Below, piece after piece: positions 12,501 through 24,500 of a DNA stretch of 32,795 nt; position 1 is the first letter of the stretch, and every line of letters begins with the position of its first letter. Position numbers and translations under genes: made by a program. The DNA is from Ophiothrix spiculata. Lineage: Eukaryota; Echinodermata; Ophiuroidea; Amphilepidida; Ophiotrichidae. The stretch lies in NCBI GenBank assembly GCA_000969725.1, contig JXSR01S046402.1. One strand, given 5' to 3'. Under the pieces are notes generated by a model, which saw only the letters and a list, made by a program, of their open reading frames with translations, did not search any database and was not told where the DNA came from.

Positions 12501-15500
12501 ATGGGTGAACTATACGGTGAAACGAATCCAAACACATTGGAATGGACTGATGGTTTGCTGGCATGCGCCGTCAGACGATTTGCCAAGGAAGAAGTCCACA
12601 TGGGAGCTGACGACCCTACTGAACCAAGATCTAGCACTGCTATGAGTGGCACGCTATCTAAAGGAAGGTCTTCTGTTACTGGGGTATGTCACATACCGGG
12701 GTGGCAGGAGGGTGGGGTGGGTTGAGAAATCCACATGGGAGCTGATGATCCTGCTGAACCAAGGTCTAGCACTGCTATGAGTGGCATGCTATCTAAAGGA
12801 AGGTCGTCTGTTACTGGGGTATGTCACATACCGGGAGGATGGGGGGAGGGAGAAGTCCTCATGGGAGCTGATGATCCTATTGAACCAAGATCTAGCACTG
12901 ACATTAGTGGGACTCTATCTAAAGGACTAAAGGAAGGTTGTCTGTTACTAAGGTATGTCTTGTACCTGGGGGTGGATAAGAGGTCACATGGGAGCTGATG
13001 ACCCTATTGAATCAAGATCTAGCACTGCTATGAGTGGCACGCTATCTAAAGGAATGTCCTCTGTTACTTGAGGTAACAGTAACAGAGGACAAGGTATATC
13101 TTGTACCTTGGGAGGGAGGGTGGGGTGGATAAGAAATCCACATGGGAGCTGATGACCCTACTGAACCAAGATCTAGCACTGACATGAGTGGGACGCTATC
13201 TAAAGGAAGGTCGTTTATTACTGGGGTATGTCACATACCGGGGGGGGGGGGGGGGGGAGGGAGAGAAATCCTCAGGAGCTGACGATCTTACTGCCAAGAT
13301 CTAGCACTGACATGAGTGGGGCGCTTTCTAAAGGAAGGTTACAGGAGTATGTCACTTCAGTTATCTACATCTATTTACTTGCTGAACACCATTACATTAC
13401 AACAACAGCATATATTGTAGAGAAGACCATGGATGCCTGTTAAATGTTGTCTAAACACTAAAAAGGGAGAGAAAGAATACTAATTCAACAACTCACTGTA
13501 TCTCTTATTACAGGAGCATACCGTTGTTGATTCGTGATGAATCCACAGTTGATATTCAAATTAGCGCGTCACACACGGCACGGCGTTTACAAAAGTGCGT
13601 TTACGCAGTACACAAAAGTCGGCGCACTAATCGTCGCACGTCGGGCACTTATAGTACGTGCAAAAGCCTGGTGCTTGGGAAAATTGATAACGTCAAAGCA
13701 GCAAACATTCACAAATTAGCACATTGCTTCAGATATGCTTAATAATAAAAGGTATTCAAAAACGCCACAGAGTTGTTCATCGCGAATCAACAACTCTGCA
13801 TCCGATGCGTCGGCGTATTTTTATCACGCTCGGGTGGTTAAAGCCATCCTAGCACGATGAAAATACGCAGACGCATAGATGCATCGTTGTTGATTCGCAA
13901 TGAACAAATCTGTGGAGTGTTTGAATACCTAATTGAATGTATAATAATTGCCACAAGATGGCACAGATGAAGGAGGGCATAACAATGGGTTGATTAGAGG
14001 ATTCATGTTCACTTACAAACAGTTTAGTCCATTTAGTATAAAACATCTGATTTGTTCATTGATGTATCATTTCAAAAAATGAAATAAAAAAGATTAATCT
14101 CTGATGACAATATTAACTATTTACACAATTATCTATCATCCTAACCAGGCAACAAGTCCAAGTGGTACTACATTGTCTCAAAGAACTTCATCTCCTCATG
14201 GAACCACCATCAATGAGACATCAGGTCTGGCAGAAGAAAACATGCTCCTTGACACCTCATCTGTTGAGAAAGCCGGTGGCCATGGAGACGAGGTTCCTCA
14301 GGACTGGCAGTGGCTTATTCTGGATGGTCCTGTAGATACACTGTGGGTGGAAAATCTCAATACCGTGCTAGATGATAGCAAGCTGCTATGTCTGGCTAAT
14401 GGAGAGAGAATCGGCTTGACGATGGGGATGAGGCTGCTGTTTGAGGTGGATAACCTGTCACAGGCTAGCCCTGCTACTATCAGTAGATGTGCTATGGTTT
14501 ATTTGGTAAGTTGACTATGGGGATGAGGCTGCTCTTTGAGATTGATAACTTGTCACAGTGTAGCCTTGCTACTATCAGTAGATGTGCTATGGTTTATCTG
14601 GTAAGTTGACTATGGGGATGAGGCTGCTGTATGAGGTTGATAACTTGTCACAGGCTAGCCCTACTACTATTAGTAGATGTGCTATGGTTTATCTGTGAGA
14701 ATGAGGCTACTGTTTGAGGTTATAACTTGTCGCAAGCTACAATCAAGGAAAAAGTGTTGGTACGTTTTGCTTCACATCTCAATGATTTGTGATAATCCAA
14801 ATAATCCAAATACATGTGCCATCTTTCTGTCAAACATTGAAACAAGAGTGGAGGGGGTAGGGAGTGAAAGTTGAATTATCACAAACAACTTGAACATCAC
14901 TTGCTATCATTGTTGCTAGTGCAAACAGTTGAATGGAGGCAGAAGAACTCGTCCATTCCAACAACTTTTTTCCTTGATTGTAGCTCTGCTACTATCAGCA
15001 GATGTGCTATGGTTTATCTGGTAAGTTGGCTATGGGGATGAGGCTATTGTTTGAGTTTGATGACTCATCACAGGCAAGCCCTGTTAACTGTTAGAAGATT
15101 TGGTACATTTTACCTAGAAATTTGACTTTTGGAGATCAGGCTGCTGTTTCGGGATAATAACTTGTCATTGTGAGGTCAGAGGATGTATTAGGTAGAGTTA
15201 TTGGGTGTTCTTTTGCTTGTGATATGTCACAATCCTGCTGAAGTAAATATTTCAAGAATTTGCTATTGTTGTTTCAAATAATTCTCGGACTCAAATATTT
15301 AGAGCCTTGCGTAACACAACTGCGTGTGCATTTCACGCGAGTACACAACGCTTTTCAGGCATGTGCGATGTCGCGGTAGTGTTGATCACTGATTGGAAAC
15401 GGTGTTGCGTACTTCCCAGCGTCCCGTTCTTGTCCCAACTTGTAGATACGCGGTGGCTGCGTTCAGAAATCATGTTCGTGTCCGAAATTTATTTGAAATA

Positions 15501-18500
15501 ATAATAGTAGCAATTCATCTAGGTTTCATTAACTTATTGTTTCATAAAGTTTGCAATGATTATGTTTGTATTCATTTTTGAAATTGATCTTTTCAAAAAG
15601 GTCAAGTTTTTCAGATATTGCAAGAATGCTAAAAAATGATGTAAAGTAGGATTATGAAATGTTTATATCTGTCAATATGTATAGGAACTGCTTCTAATCT
15701 AAACACTTCATGAAACCAGAACACACTCCATTATTTTGAATATTTGGTGATCATATTTTGTTTTTCAATACAGGATCCTGTAGACCTGGGATGGAAACCT
15801 TATGTGAAGACTTGGTTAAATAAGCTTCCAAAAGATGTAAGTTTTTTTATTCAAAATCTTTGAGAGTTCAACATTGATCTATTAAAATTACTAGTTCTTG
15901 CTGGGGTGAACTTTTTCATCAGTTACTCTATGTATAGATTTAAGACCAACAACAATTTCAGTCATATTTCATTTCATTTCATTTATTTGTTTCATCTCAC
16001 CATACACAAGAAAATACATATTGGTCAATATGATAAATACATTGTGTAAAATAATATACATTTTTTTGTATAATATTAGACGATACACACTATGAGAGGC
16101 ATGAGAGACATGGATGCCTCCAAAAATGCTAGGCGTGTGGAAGGAGGCACCAAGTTTACAAAATAAGAACAAATTGTATTGATATAACTGGTTTAATAAT
16201 GTAAGTTTCATACATTAAGGTAGACAAAACTACATAGAGAAAAAAAATCACAAAAAATTAACCTTAAAAAGAACCGCTATGAATAGAAGACCATATATCA
16301 AATATTACATGCGGTATGTAGTATATTAAAGTATTATCAGAAAATGAGGGTGCAAGACAAACATAGAACAAGAAAGGGTATAAACGTGATTTTTTATAAT
16401 TTATGTATTCAAGGCTGTATTGACCGATGATGTGTTTCATATGACTGTTTATGGTTCAAGTTTTGAACTAATCTGACATTTCTCGCTCTTAGTTCCCAGA
16501 CAGTGGCAAGCAACATCTTCAAGCTTTATTTGATAAGAGTGTTGACAAAGGCCTGGAATTTGTGCGCCATTTCTACCATCACCAGCATGTATTGGCGACA
16601 GAAAACAACATTGTAGCTACCTTGTGTCACCTCCTATCAGCATTCATTGATTTTCTGGATAAGAATGGAGGCTATGGAGATCCTGGTAGGTGTGGTGCTA
16701 TAGTGTGCGTTATGTTTCCCAGTCCTAATTTTTCATAGTAACTCTTGATTCAGTGTAGAATTTCTGGAAAAAACCAGGTAATTTTGTGTGATGATAAAAT
16801 ATGCAAGTCTTTGGGTGTACCTATAGACAAATCCATATGTAAAATGTCAGCAGATAAGGAGGACTGTGCCAAATTTTCGAGATAGATGTCATTAAGTGCT
16901 AGACTTGGGCATCAACATATGGAAGTGCTCCCACCCTGGCTATACAGATGTGGAGTGACATTTGAACCTATTATCACCAAAAGCTCCAATTGGATTGTCT
17001 CTTCCAGAGTTGTATTCTGCCCCCCCCCCCCATGGAAAGCTTGTCCAAATAGGACACTTTCATTTGCAATTCAATTCAGAATTCCAATTCGGCTATTATT
17101 TTGGCCTTCTAGTCCAATTGAAGGGTATGGAATGCACAACGAATTGTTGAAAATCCAGTTATATCAACTCATGAAATCTGGAATTCCAGCTGTCAAATAT
17201 GTGAATTTGTTCAAATTCTATTTGAACCAAATTCCAAAAGCCTCCCATAGATTTTTGTGCTAGCACATGAATTCCAGCTGTCATTTTTACTTCCAATTCC
17301 ATAAGTGCCTTCCATGTGGGGGTGGGAGAGGGGTGGGGGTGCAGAATACGTTTGGAACAGCCCATTGCTTGGAGATTGTAATGTCACTACTATGACTCGC
17401 TGCTTGTGTCTGCTTTTCCAAGCTTTCCTTAAATTGATGCCAAATTTGTTGTATTTCTTGTTATCATGTATACAGATGAGGATAGGCCTACTAGTGCCCA
17501 AAGCCATGACTCTAGTCAGTCAGGGAGGTCATCACGGTCTGGAAGCAAGAAGATGACTCGCCAAGAAAGGAAGAAGGAAAAAGAAAAAGAGAGGGAGAGG
17601 GAAAGGAAAGAGAAACTCAAACTCCAGCAACAAAAGCAAGCGTAAGTATTGACGTCTTTCTTTGTTGTTGCCTTTTACATTTTATTGAGTTCCATAATTT
17701 TTTGTAAAGAAGATCGAAACACATGACAGTCATTTTATTTGTATTTGTAATGAAATTTTATAGCATCAACAACTTTTCTTTAAAGGTTTTTGTCAAACTA
17801 TTTCCAAAATGGTGTTAGCAGTGAGGAGTGATAATTAAGAAAAGAAATACAATCAGGGTCATTAAAAATCAGTCGTACTGTATGGAATATTTTGTAGAAT
17901 ATTTTTTTCAAAAAGTATTACTATTTAATCTCTTTAAGAATTGCCCTGTGTTAGGAATGTAGATTTGTATACGCTTCAATATCTAATCCACAATATCTGA
18001 TACATACCTGACAAATAAGTGTTGTATTTAATTGTACTAAATCATAAAATCTCTTGCTTACTTGTGTTTCCTAAAATATCAGCAAAGAACTGCAGCTGCA
18101 GAGCATGGGTATTTTCAAACGGTAATATAACAGATCAGTGTTGTACATCTACTATATTTGTTCATTTCAATATCCAAATTGTTCTTGTTATATTGATTCA
18201 GTTTGATCAAATTTTTGTCATTCCATTTGTCAATTTTTTTCTAGTTGTATTTAGTTTCAAATTAAGTTATATCATTCATGTGTATATATCTTATTACAAT
18301 GTTGTTTCATATGTATTTATTCTGTTCAGTTTGTTTATTTTATTTATTTTATTTGCAACATATTTAAAGAGGGTAGCCTCAATCAGTGGACCAGCACTGC
18401 TTTTCATAAGGGCCCTCTCATTTTGTCTGTTATGTAACCTCATTCATAAATATTATTGTATTGTTAATCTTATCAATACGTACAAAGTTAATTTATATGC

Positions 18501-21500
18501 TGGATTTTCCGAAATTGTAAACAATAAGTGCATTGTATTCTTCCGTTCCAAATTTAGACCTGTTTTACAAAAGCAAGCATTTCAGTTAAATATTGCTGTA
18601 TTCATTTGGATTCAAAGTAGCCCATACATGATCAAATTTATTGTCAACATGCCATTTATTGCCTGTCAAATTACAATTCTTGCTATTTTGACAATAAAAT
18701 TGAATGACTACTGAAGAAAGAACTTATTAATTATGGCATTGTGGGTTTGCTTTGATGTTAAAATTCATATTGTTTTATTTAGTTTGGTATTGTTTTACTT
18801 TGCTAGTTTCATATTATATTTGTAGTTTAAAAAACAAAGGCAGTACACACAAGATGTATTACTCTAATTATATGTATTATTGTTGTTTTAATTTCATTTG
18901 AACTTTGGGAAACAATTACACATTTTTTACAGACAAAAAAAAAGCTTAATCAGGAGGGTCAGTTCCAAGTGTCATATACAGAATCTTACTTTATGGATCA
19001 ATGGATGCAGGGGTGTTGGAAACCATGTGGGCTTTGGCTGCACCACTTTTCAGCCAGAAAAAAGAAGAAAATATTTTGATGCGTTTGATTATAGTCCTAG
19101 CAATTATAACCAAAAAAATAGTACTGTACAAATTCGTTTTTTGTCTTCTTGGACTTGTTTCTTTATTCATGTTATTTTTGGTAACTAAGGGGCCACAGGC
19201 CGCACCACTTTTACCGGGGGCCGCACCACTTTAATAAAAAATAGTCAAAACTAAATTTGTATTTCCCAACATATAGTAAAAACATTTCAAGGGGGTTTAG
19301 CACATTATCTTTATCATACTTTTGTAAATACTGATAAACATTAATTGATACACTCTACATAGATCTAAAGAGTGGTACTTACAAAAGAACCCAGATGCTC
19401 TACTCCCACTGCTTGGCAAAATCTTTGTGTTCTGCTTCGTGTGGTCATTTGGCGGGAATCTGAAGCGAGCAGACGACAGCGATGATGACGGGGGCATCGC
19501 TACTGGTCAGGCTGCCGTCAAAGGAGGAGAGAAAGAAGTGGAGGAAATCAATGTATCCTATGAGTTTGATGGACTTGTGCATGATTTATTTGATACTGAA
19601 CCACCTCTTGGTGAGTAGTGAAGTTAGGCCAAAAAAAAATAAATTAAACAAAATGCAGGTGATTTATAGTGCATTACGTGGCTCCCCTGACTTGTAATTC
19701 CACATGGCCTCAGCACACTTTACAGAGCATAGACAATTTAATTAGGTCTAATCATTGGGTTAAATCACTACTTGGGCTCCCTGGTGCCAAGGGCTTACTG
19801 CAGCCTACTTTAAAATCTCGATATAGTGCACCTCATGTTTTGCTCATAATCGTGTTCCTTACCAACAGGTCTACATCACTAACCAGATGTTAACATGAAA
19901 GTTACATTCGTTGTATATCAGACACAGGCAATAAATTTCATATCTTTTACACCATATACAAATTATGGCACAAAATGGCAACTGGGAAAGGGAGCACTAT
20001 ATTGAGATTTTAAAGTATATTAATTGGTGCAACCCTAGCTTGAGCCATACCTGTCAAGTCTCCCTATTTAGGCAGGAGTCTCCCTATTTTAGGCAGCCCT
20101 CCCGATCTCCCGATCGGGTAGCCATATATCCTCATATCTCCCGTTTTTAAAAAAATTCTCCTGATATCTCCCGCATTGAAAAAAAATCTACGGTGATGTT
20201 CCGCTAGCGTGTATTACAGACCGTGTACACGGTACATTTTGTTAAGAGATTGAAAATGAGATCTTTTTTGTGAGTCGTATGTGTGTTTTAGAGACCCTTT
20301 TTGTCCCTTTTCAATTTTCCAAAGCTAAGTAATTTTTTTGGGCGTACCTTTTGGGTCGCATATAGCTTCCAAATGTCAGTTACCCGTAAACGTTACTCAT
20401 AAATTTAAGTGATTACAGAAGTCTCCCGCTTCAGAATTTGAAAATGTTGACAGGTATGTTGAGCAATTCACACCCTCATAAAATATACAGTTTTTGCACA
20501 CTCAGCTCCAGTTGGACTTGAACCTGAAGCGATCAATAGCATCTAAAGAGCCCATGTTTAACAGTCTGAGAACTAACCAACTGAGCTAGGGAGAACTATC
20601 TCTCTAAGTTTGATTAAAAGTGTAATCCTACGAGTATACGGTAACCTACTGATTAAATGAGGAATCTGTTCAGTAACTTTGCTGAATATTTTGACAATGT
20701 TTTAGATTTATCTAGCATTTATGAGGAACTCATTTATGATTCAGAATTTATTTCACCTGAATTTTCACATGTGTAAAGACTATATTTGCAAAACTGATTT
20801 TGTCCATTTCATGAATTTAAGCAAAACTTGTAAATTTATGACCATCAGGTTTTTCATATGTATTTAGGGACACATGGTAGTAGTCCCTGGCTCTTAAGGC
20901 TGGGGTAGACCTTCAACTAGCATGAACAGTTTTTGTACTCTCAAATTAATTGAATAAACCATATAAAAGTATACATTTTTAGAAGTGGATTTTTACCTTG
21001 AACATATTGGTGATATCGGTTTTTGACCAAAAATGTTGATTTTGGAAAAAAATGTCCAAAACCATATTTTTTCCCAAAAAAATTCAGGAAAGCCTAACTA
21101 TTTTGGTGTATTTTTTGCCTTTTGGAATTTTTTTCCTTATTTTTTGAACAAATTGCCAGAAATAGGCCAACAATTGCTATTTTGGTGGCAGCGTTGGGAT
21201 TTGATCTATTTTTGTCATTTTTTGGCAATTGTCATTTTAGGTCAAAAAACTGATATCACCATCATGTTCAGGGTAAAAATTTGCTTCTAAAAATGTATAC
21301 TTTTATTGAGTTCATGCAATTAGTTTGAGATATAGACTACAAAAACGGTTTATGCCATTTGAAGGTCTATCCCACATTGGACATTGAGCTTCATAGTTTG
21401 AATTCTGTGAGTAGTGTGTGTAGTGTCCTTGATCAAGATACTTACCCTAATGTGCTCCACTCGACATAAGTGTCAAATGAGTTACAATGTTCTAATTATA

Positions 21501-24500
21501 CTTTACTCGTTTGCATTTGCAGGGATTCGACTCCCATCAGGAAGCCGCACTGTTTTCCACTATTTTGTGAGCATGGAAACAGGCAAATTTGTTGTGTGGG
21601 ATGAGCTTGTATCCAGTACTAAATCACTGATAGAAAAAGGCGTCTCTCACATGTCCCTTGGGGAGCAGATGGGGCTAACATCCCAGTCTAATAGCAATGT
21701 AGTGAGGGATGAGACAGAGATGGTTCCTACGGTAGACACAGTGAGGTATTCATTTCTCATCAGTCTACTGTTAGTTCACAAGCACCATGTCTTGTTAACT
21801 GGTAAGTCAGATTAACCCTTTCAAACCTAGCTGCCGCTTTATAGGCTGCTGACATGTGCTTTTGTTTACAAACATACTAATTTTCTTTTATCTGTAGTTA
21901 GATTAATTCTGTAGTATATTTTTATCAAAACAATATCTTTGACTGCCTACTTTCTTTAACAGAGATGAAATTCAGAGCAAAAATGATTACCATGCTGGGG
22001 AACCAGGGTTCAAAGAATTAACTAAATTAACTAAAATGAATCAACCGAGTGCAGATTTGAGAGCATACTGTTACAGTATGATGAATATTTAAAAAAAATA
22101 GGATTTGAGCCTTATTTATCACAAATGATTATTTGAGTCTCATTATTATTAGTCTGTGAGCAGTGTGTGTAGTGTCTTTGAGCAAGATACACACCCTAAT
22201 GGCTTGAAAAGTAGAAGGGGGATTATGGCATAGTAGTGGATGTCTGTGTCGTCGTCTACGTCGTCAGCGGCGTTGTGAAAAGGATTGATAACTGCATACT
22301 TCAATGTATTTCAACCAAACTTGGTTTACATTGAACTGCATACTTCAATGTATTTCAACCAAACTTGGTTCTTAGGTGCAGCATGGGAACCCACAAATGC
22401 GGGTTCCCATGCTGCACCTAAGAACCAAGTTTGGTTGAAATACATTGAAGTATGCAGTTCAACCAAACTTGGTTCTTAGGTGCAGCATGGGAACCCGCAT
22501 TTGTGGGTGAGGTCAAATGTCACGTACTAAGGTCAAAGGTCATATGAGATCAAGTTGCAAAATAGGCTGAAATTGTCAATTTGGCCTCATGTGAAAAGTT
22601 GAAGTTCGATTGGAACCAAACTTGGTTTATGGATATAATATAAGAACCTCATTATGTTAGTGTGGTAAAAGGTCACATACCAAGGTCAAAGGTCAGATGT
22701 ATTTCTCAACATGAGACACATAGCAGATGTCGGATGGCATTTCTCACTTCAACGTTGACCATACTTCTTTCACAGGTGAATCTGGTGTTGGTAAATCAGC
22801 GCTGATATCTCATATGCTGAAGAGACTGATTAAACCAAAAGGTGCTTCCACACAGCATAACACCATCCTGGGTGATGTCTTCAATTACTCTGAAAGAGGC
22901 ACCAATATCCTGACTAATATTGCTGCTATTACCTCTAGTGCAATGGGTGATGATGATGAAGGTAGGTATCGGATCATGTTTGCCTTCTTTCTACTCATCT
23001 TAGAGTATTTTGAATATGTAGCATATTTATCTATCGTATTTATTTAAAATTGGTGCTATGGTGCTGCATATTAGATTTAAATATGGTTTGCATATTAGAT
23101 TTAAATATTGTTGTGGGGATAGAGCGTGACATTAAATCGAGACGTTTTTTTAATGTAGCTATATCTGAAGCAAATTATGCGACATATCGATACATTATCA
23201 ACACTGTGCAATGATAATAAGTTAAGATATTATTGACTCTTGCGACCAAATGGCAACTCCAGGTATCCATTTTTTTTGTTATTTAAAGTTTAGAATTAAT
23301 CACAACTTGACTGCTGTAGAAGCTTGTAAACACAAGCCGCTAGTAAACATAAGGAAGTGTGCCATTAAAAAAAGCTAGTCGATTACACGATCATCGCTTG
23401 ACAGGCAGATACACTGCATACCGAATACATTGTTCATTTAAAAGTAGTACTGTGGTGGAGAGTGAGAGTTGACACATCTTTGACTATAGATGGCGCTGCA
23501 ACTGTTTCCCAGACGTGGTCATTTAGATGGGGGGGTTTGCTATTTGCTTGTATTCTTTGTATCGGTTGTGTGTCGATACTCTAATTGAGAATAACAACAT
23601 ATCGTTAATCTGTGAAACTTACGACAATCGATACTTTCAACAATCAATAACAGCATTAGTTGTACGTTTACTTTGTTATTGTGAAACAAATATTGTACAT
23701 TTGTTAAGTAAAAAATGTTGGTTTAATTTTAGTCTAGTTTCTAGAGCTTTTTTTTTTAGTTTTTAATCTAGGTGGTCCAGACATGGACTACCATGTGAAT
23801 GAAATTTCAACCTGTGGAAACTATTCTTGATACTTGTACTGCAAGAGCTTGGGAAGGCAATGAATGGATCGGGGTCTTAGAAATGTGATGAAATAATTAT
23901 TACAAGAAATCATAGGTAAAATGTAATTGTACACAATTTGAACACTGTTAAGAAGTGTTTCTAGGTATTTGATGAATTTTTATTGGCAATTTAAGGCACC
24001 TTTGCCATTAATTCAACCATTCTTTTTTTAGTTTGATACCCTATCAGAGACTTACAAGCAAAACTTGATACCCTATGTGAGACTTGCAGAGCACCATGTT
24101 GATTTTGATACCCTATATTGCAAGTCTAGAGACCTGTCCTGGTCTCACCTTTTTGGTAAATCGAGTGGTTACCCGGTCAGAATACCAGTCACCCCCCCCC
24201 CCAGGTTTTGAACAATCCACTAACTGTTACAATTACCATAACAGAGTTGTCAACTCATAGTATTATCTGACCCATCGTCATTTCAAAAATACTCATTTAA
24301 TAAAAACAAACATGGTGACAGCAACAACAACATCGATGATAAAATCTGTAGAGATAAAATCCTAAGTTTGCTTTTTTTAACTTGACATAGAATAAAATAT
24401 TTTATCTTCAATTGAAATTGTTAGATTAGACAAAAATACAGATCTCTTGCTTATGCAACTTTCAAGTAATAAGTCTGTATATTAAAAAATATCAAATTGT

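Larger units (their letters stand above)
19611..21522 (+). other. Intron 12
   Basis: It contains a possible SINE-like stretch (about 19655-19745), a hAT-like MITE (20046-20458), a tRNA-derived sequence (20502-20596) and a foldback element (20894-21379). The segment 20600-20893 is AT-rich and unremarkable. Confidence 0.75.

Noticed and set aside
12735-12998. Second and third array units as mutually exclusive exons.
   Set aside because: No acceptor before the units gives the right phase (exon 7 ends in phase 0, but the nearest AG would shift the frame), and a stop separates unit 0 from unit 1.
13228-13260. Long G-run as a possible quadruplex-forming regulatory site.
   Set aside because: It is a homopolymer within a decayed array unit. 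Its length is also the kind of position where sequence errors are common, so I would not assign function.
14511-14605. First extra copy of the exon 8 tail as a real alternative exon.
   Set aside because: It follows the donor directly with no acceptor between, and read-through meets a stop at once (gta agt tga).
18019-18714. Longest open reading frame of the window (231 codons, + strand).
   Set aside because: Its product is almost only Ile, Leu, Phe, Val and Tyr, as expected from T-rich DNA lacking stops by chance. It lies inside an intron with no splice or start context, and its end coincides with an AATAAA-bearing repeat tail.
20502-20596. Functional tRNA gene.
   Set aside because: The acceptor stem pairs only in part, and the spacing between box A and box B is too long for a normal cloverleaf.
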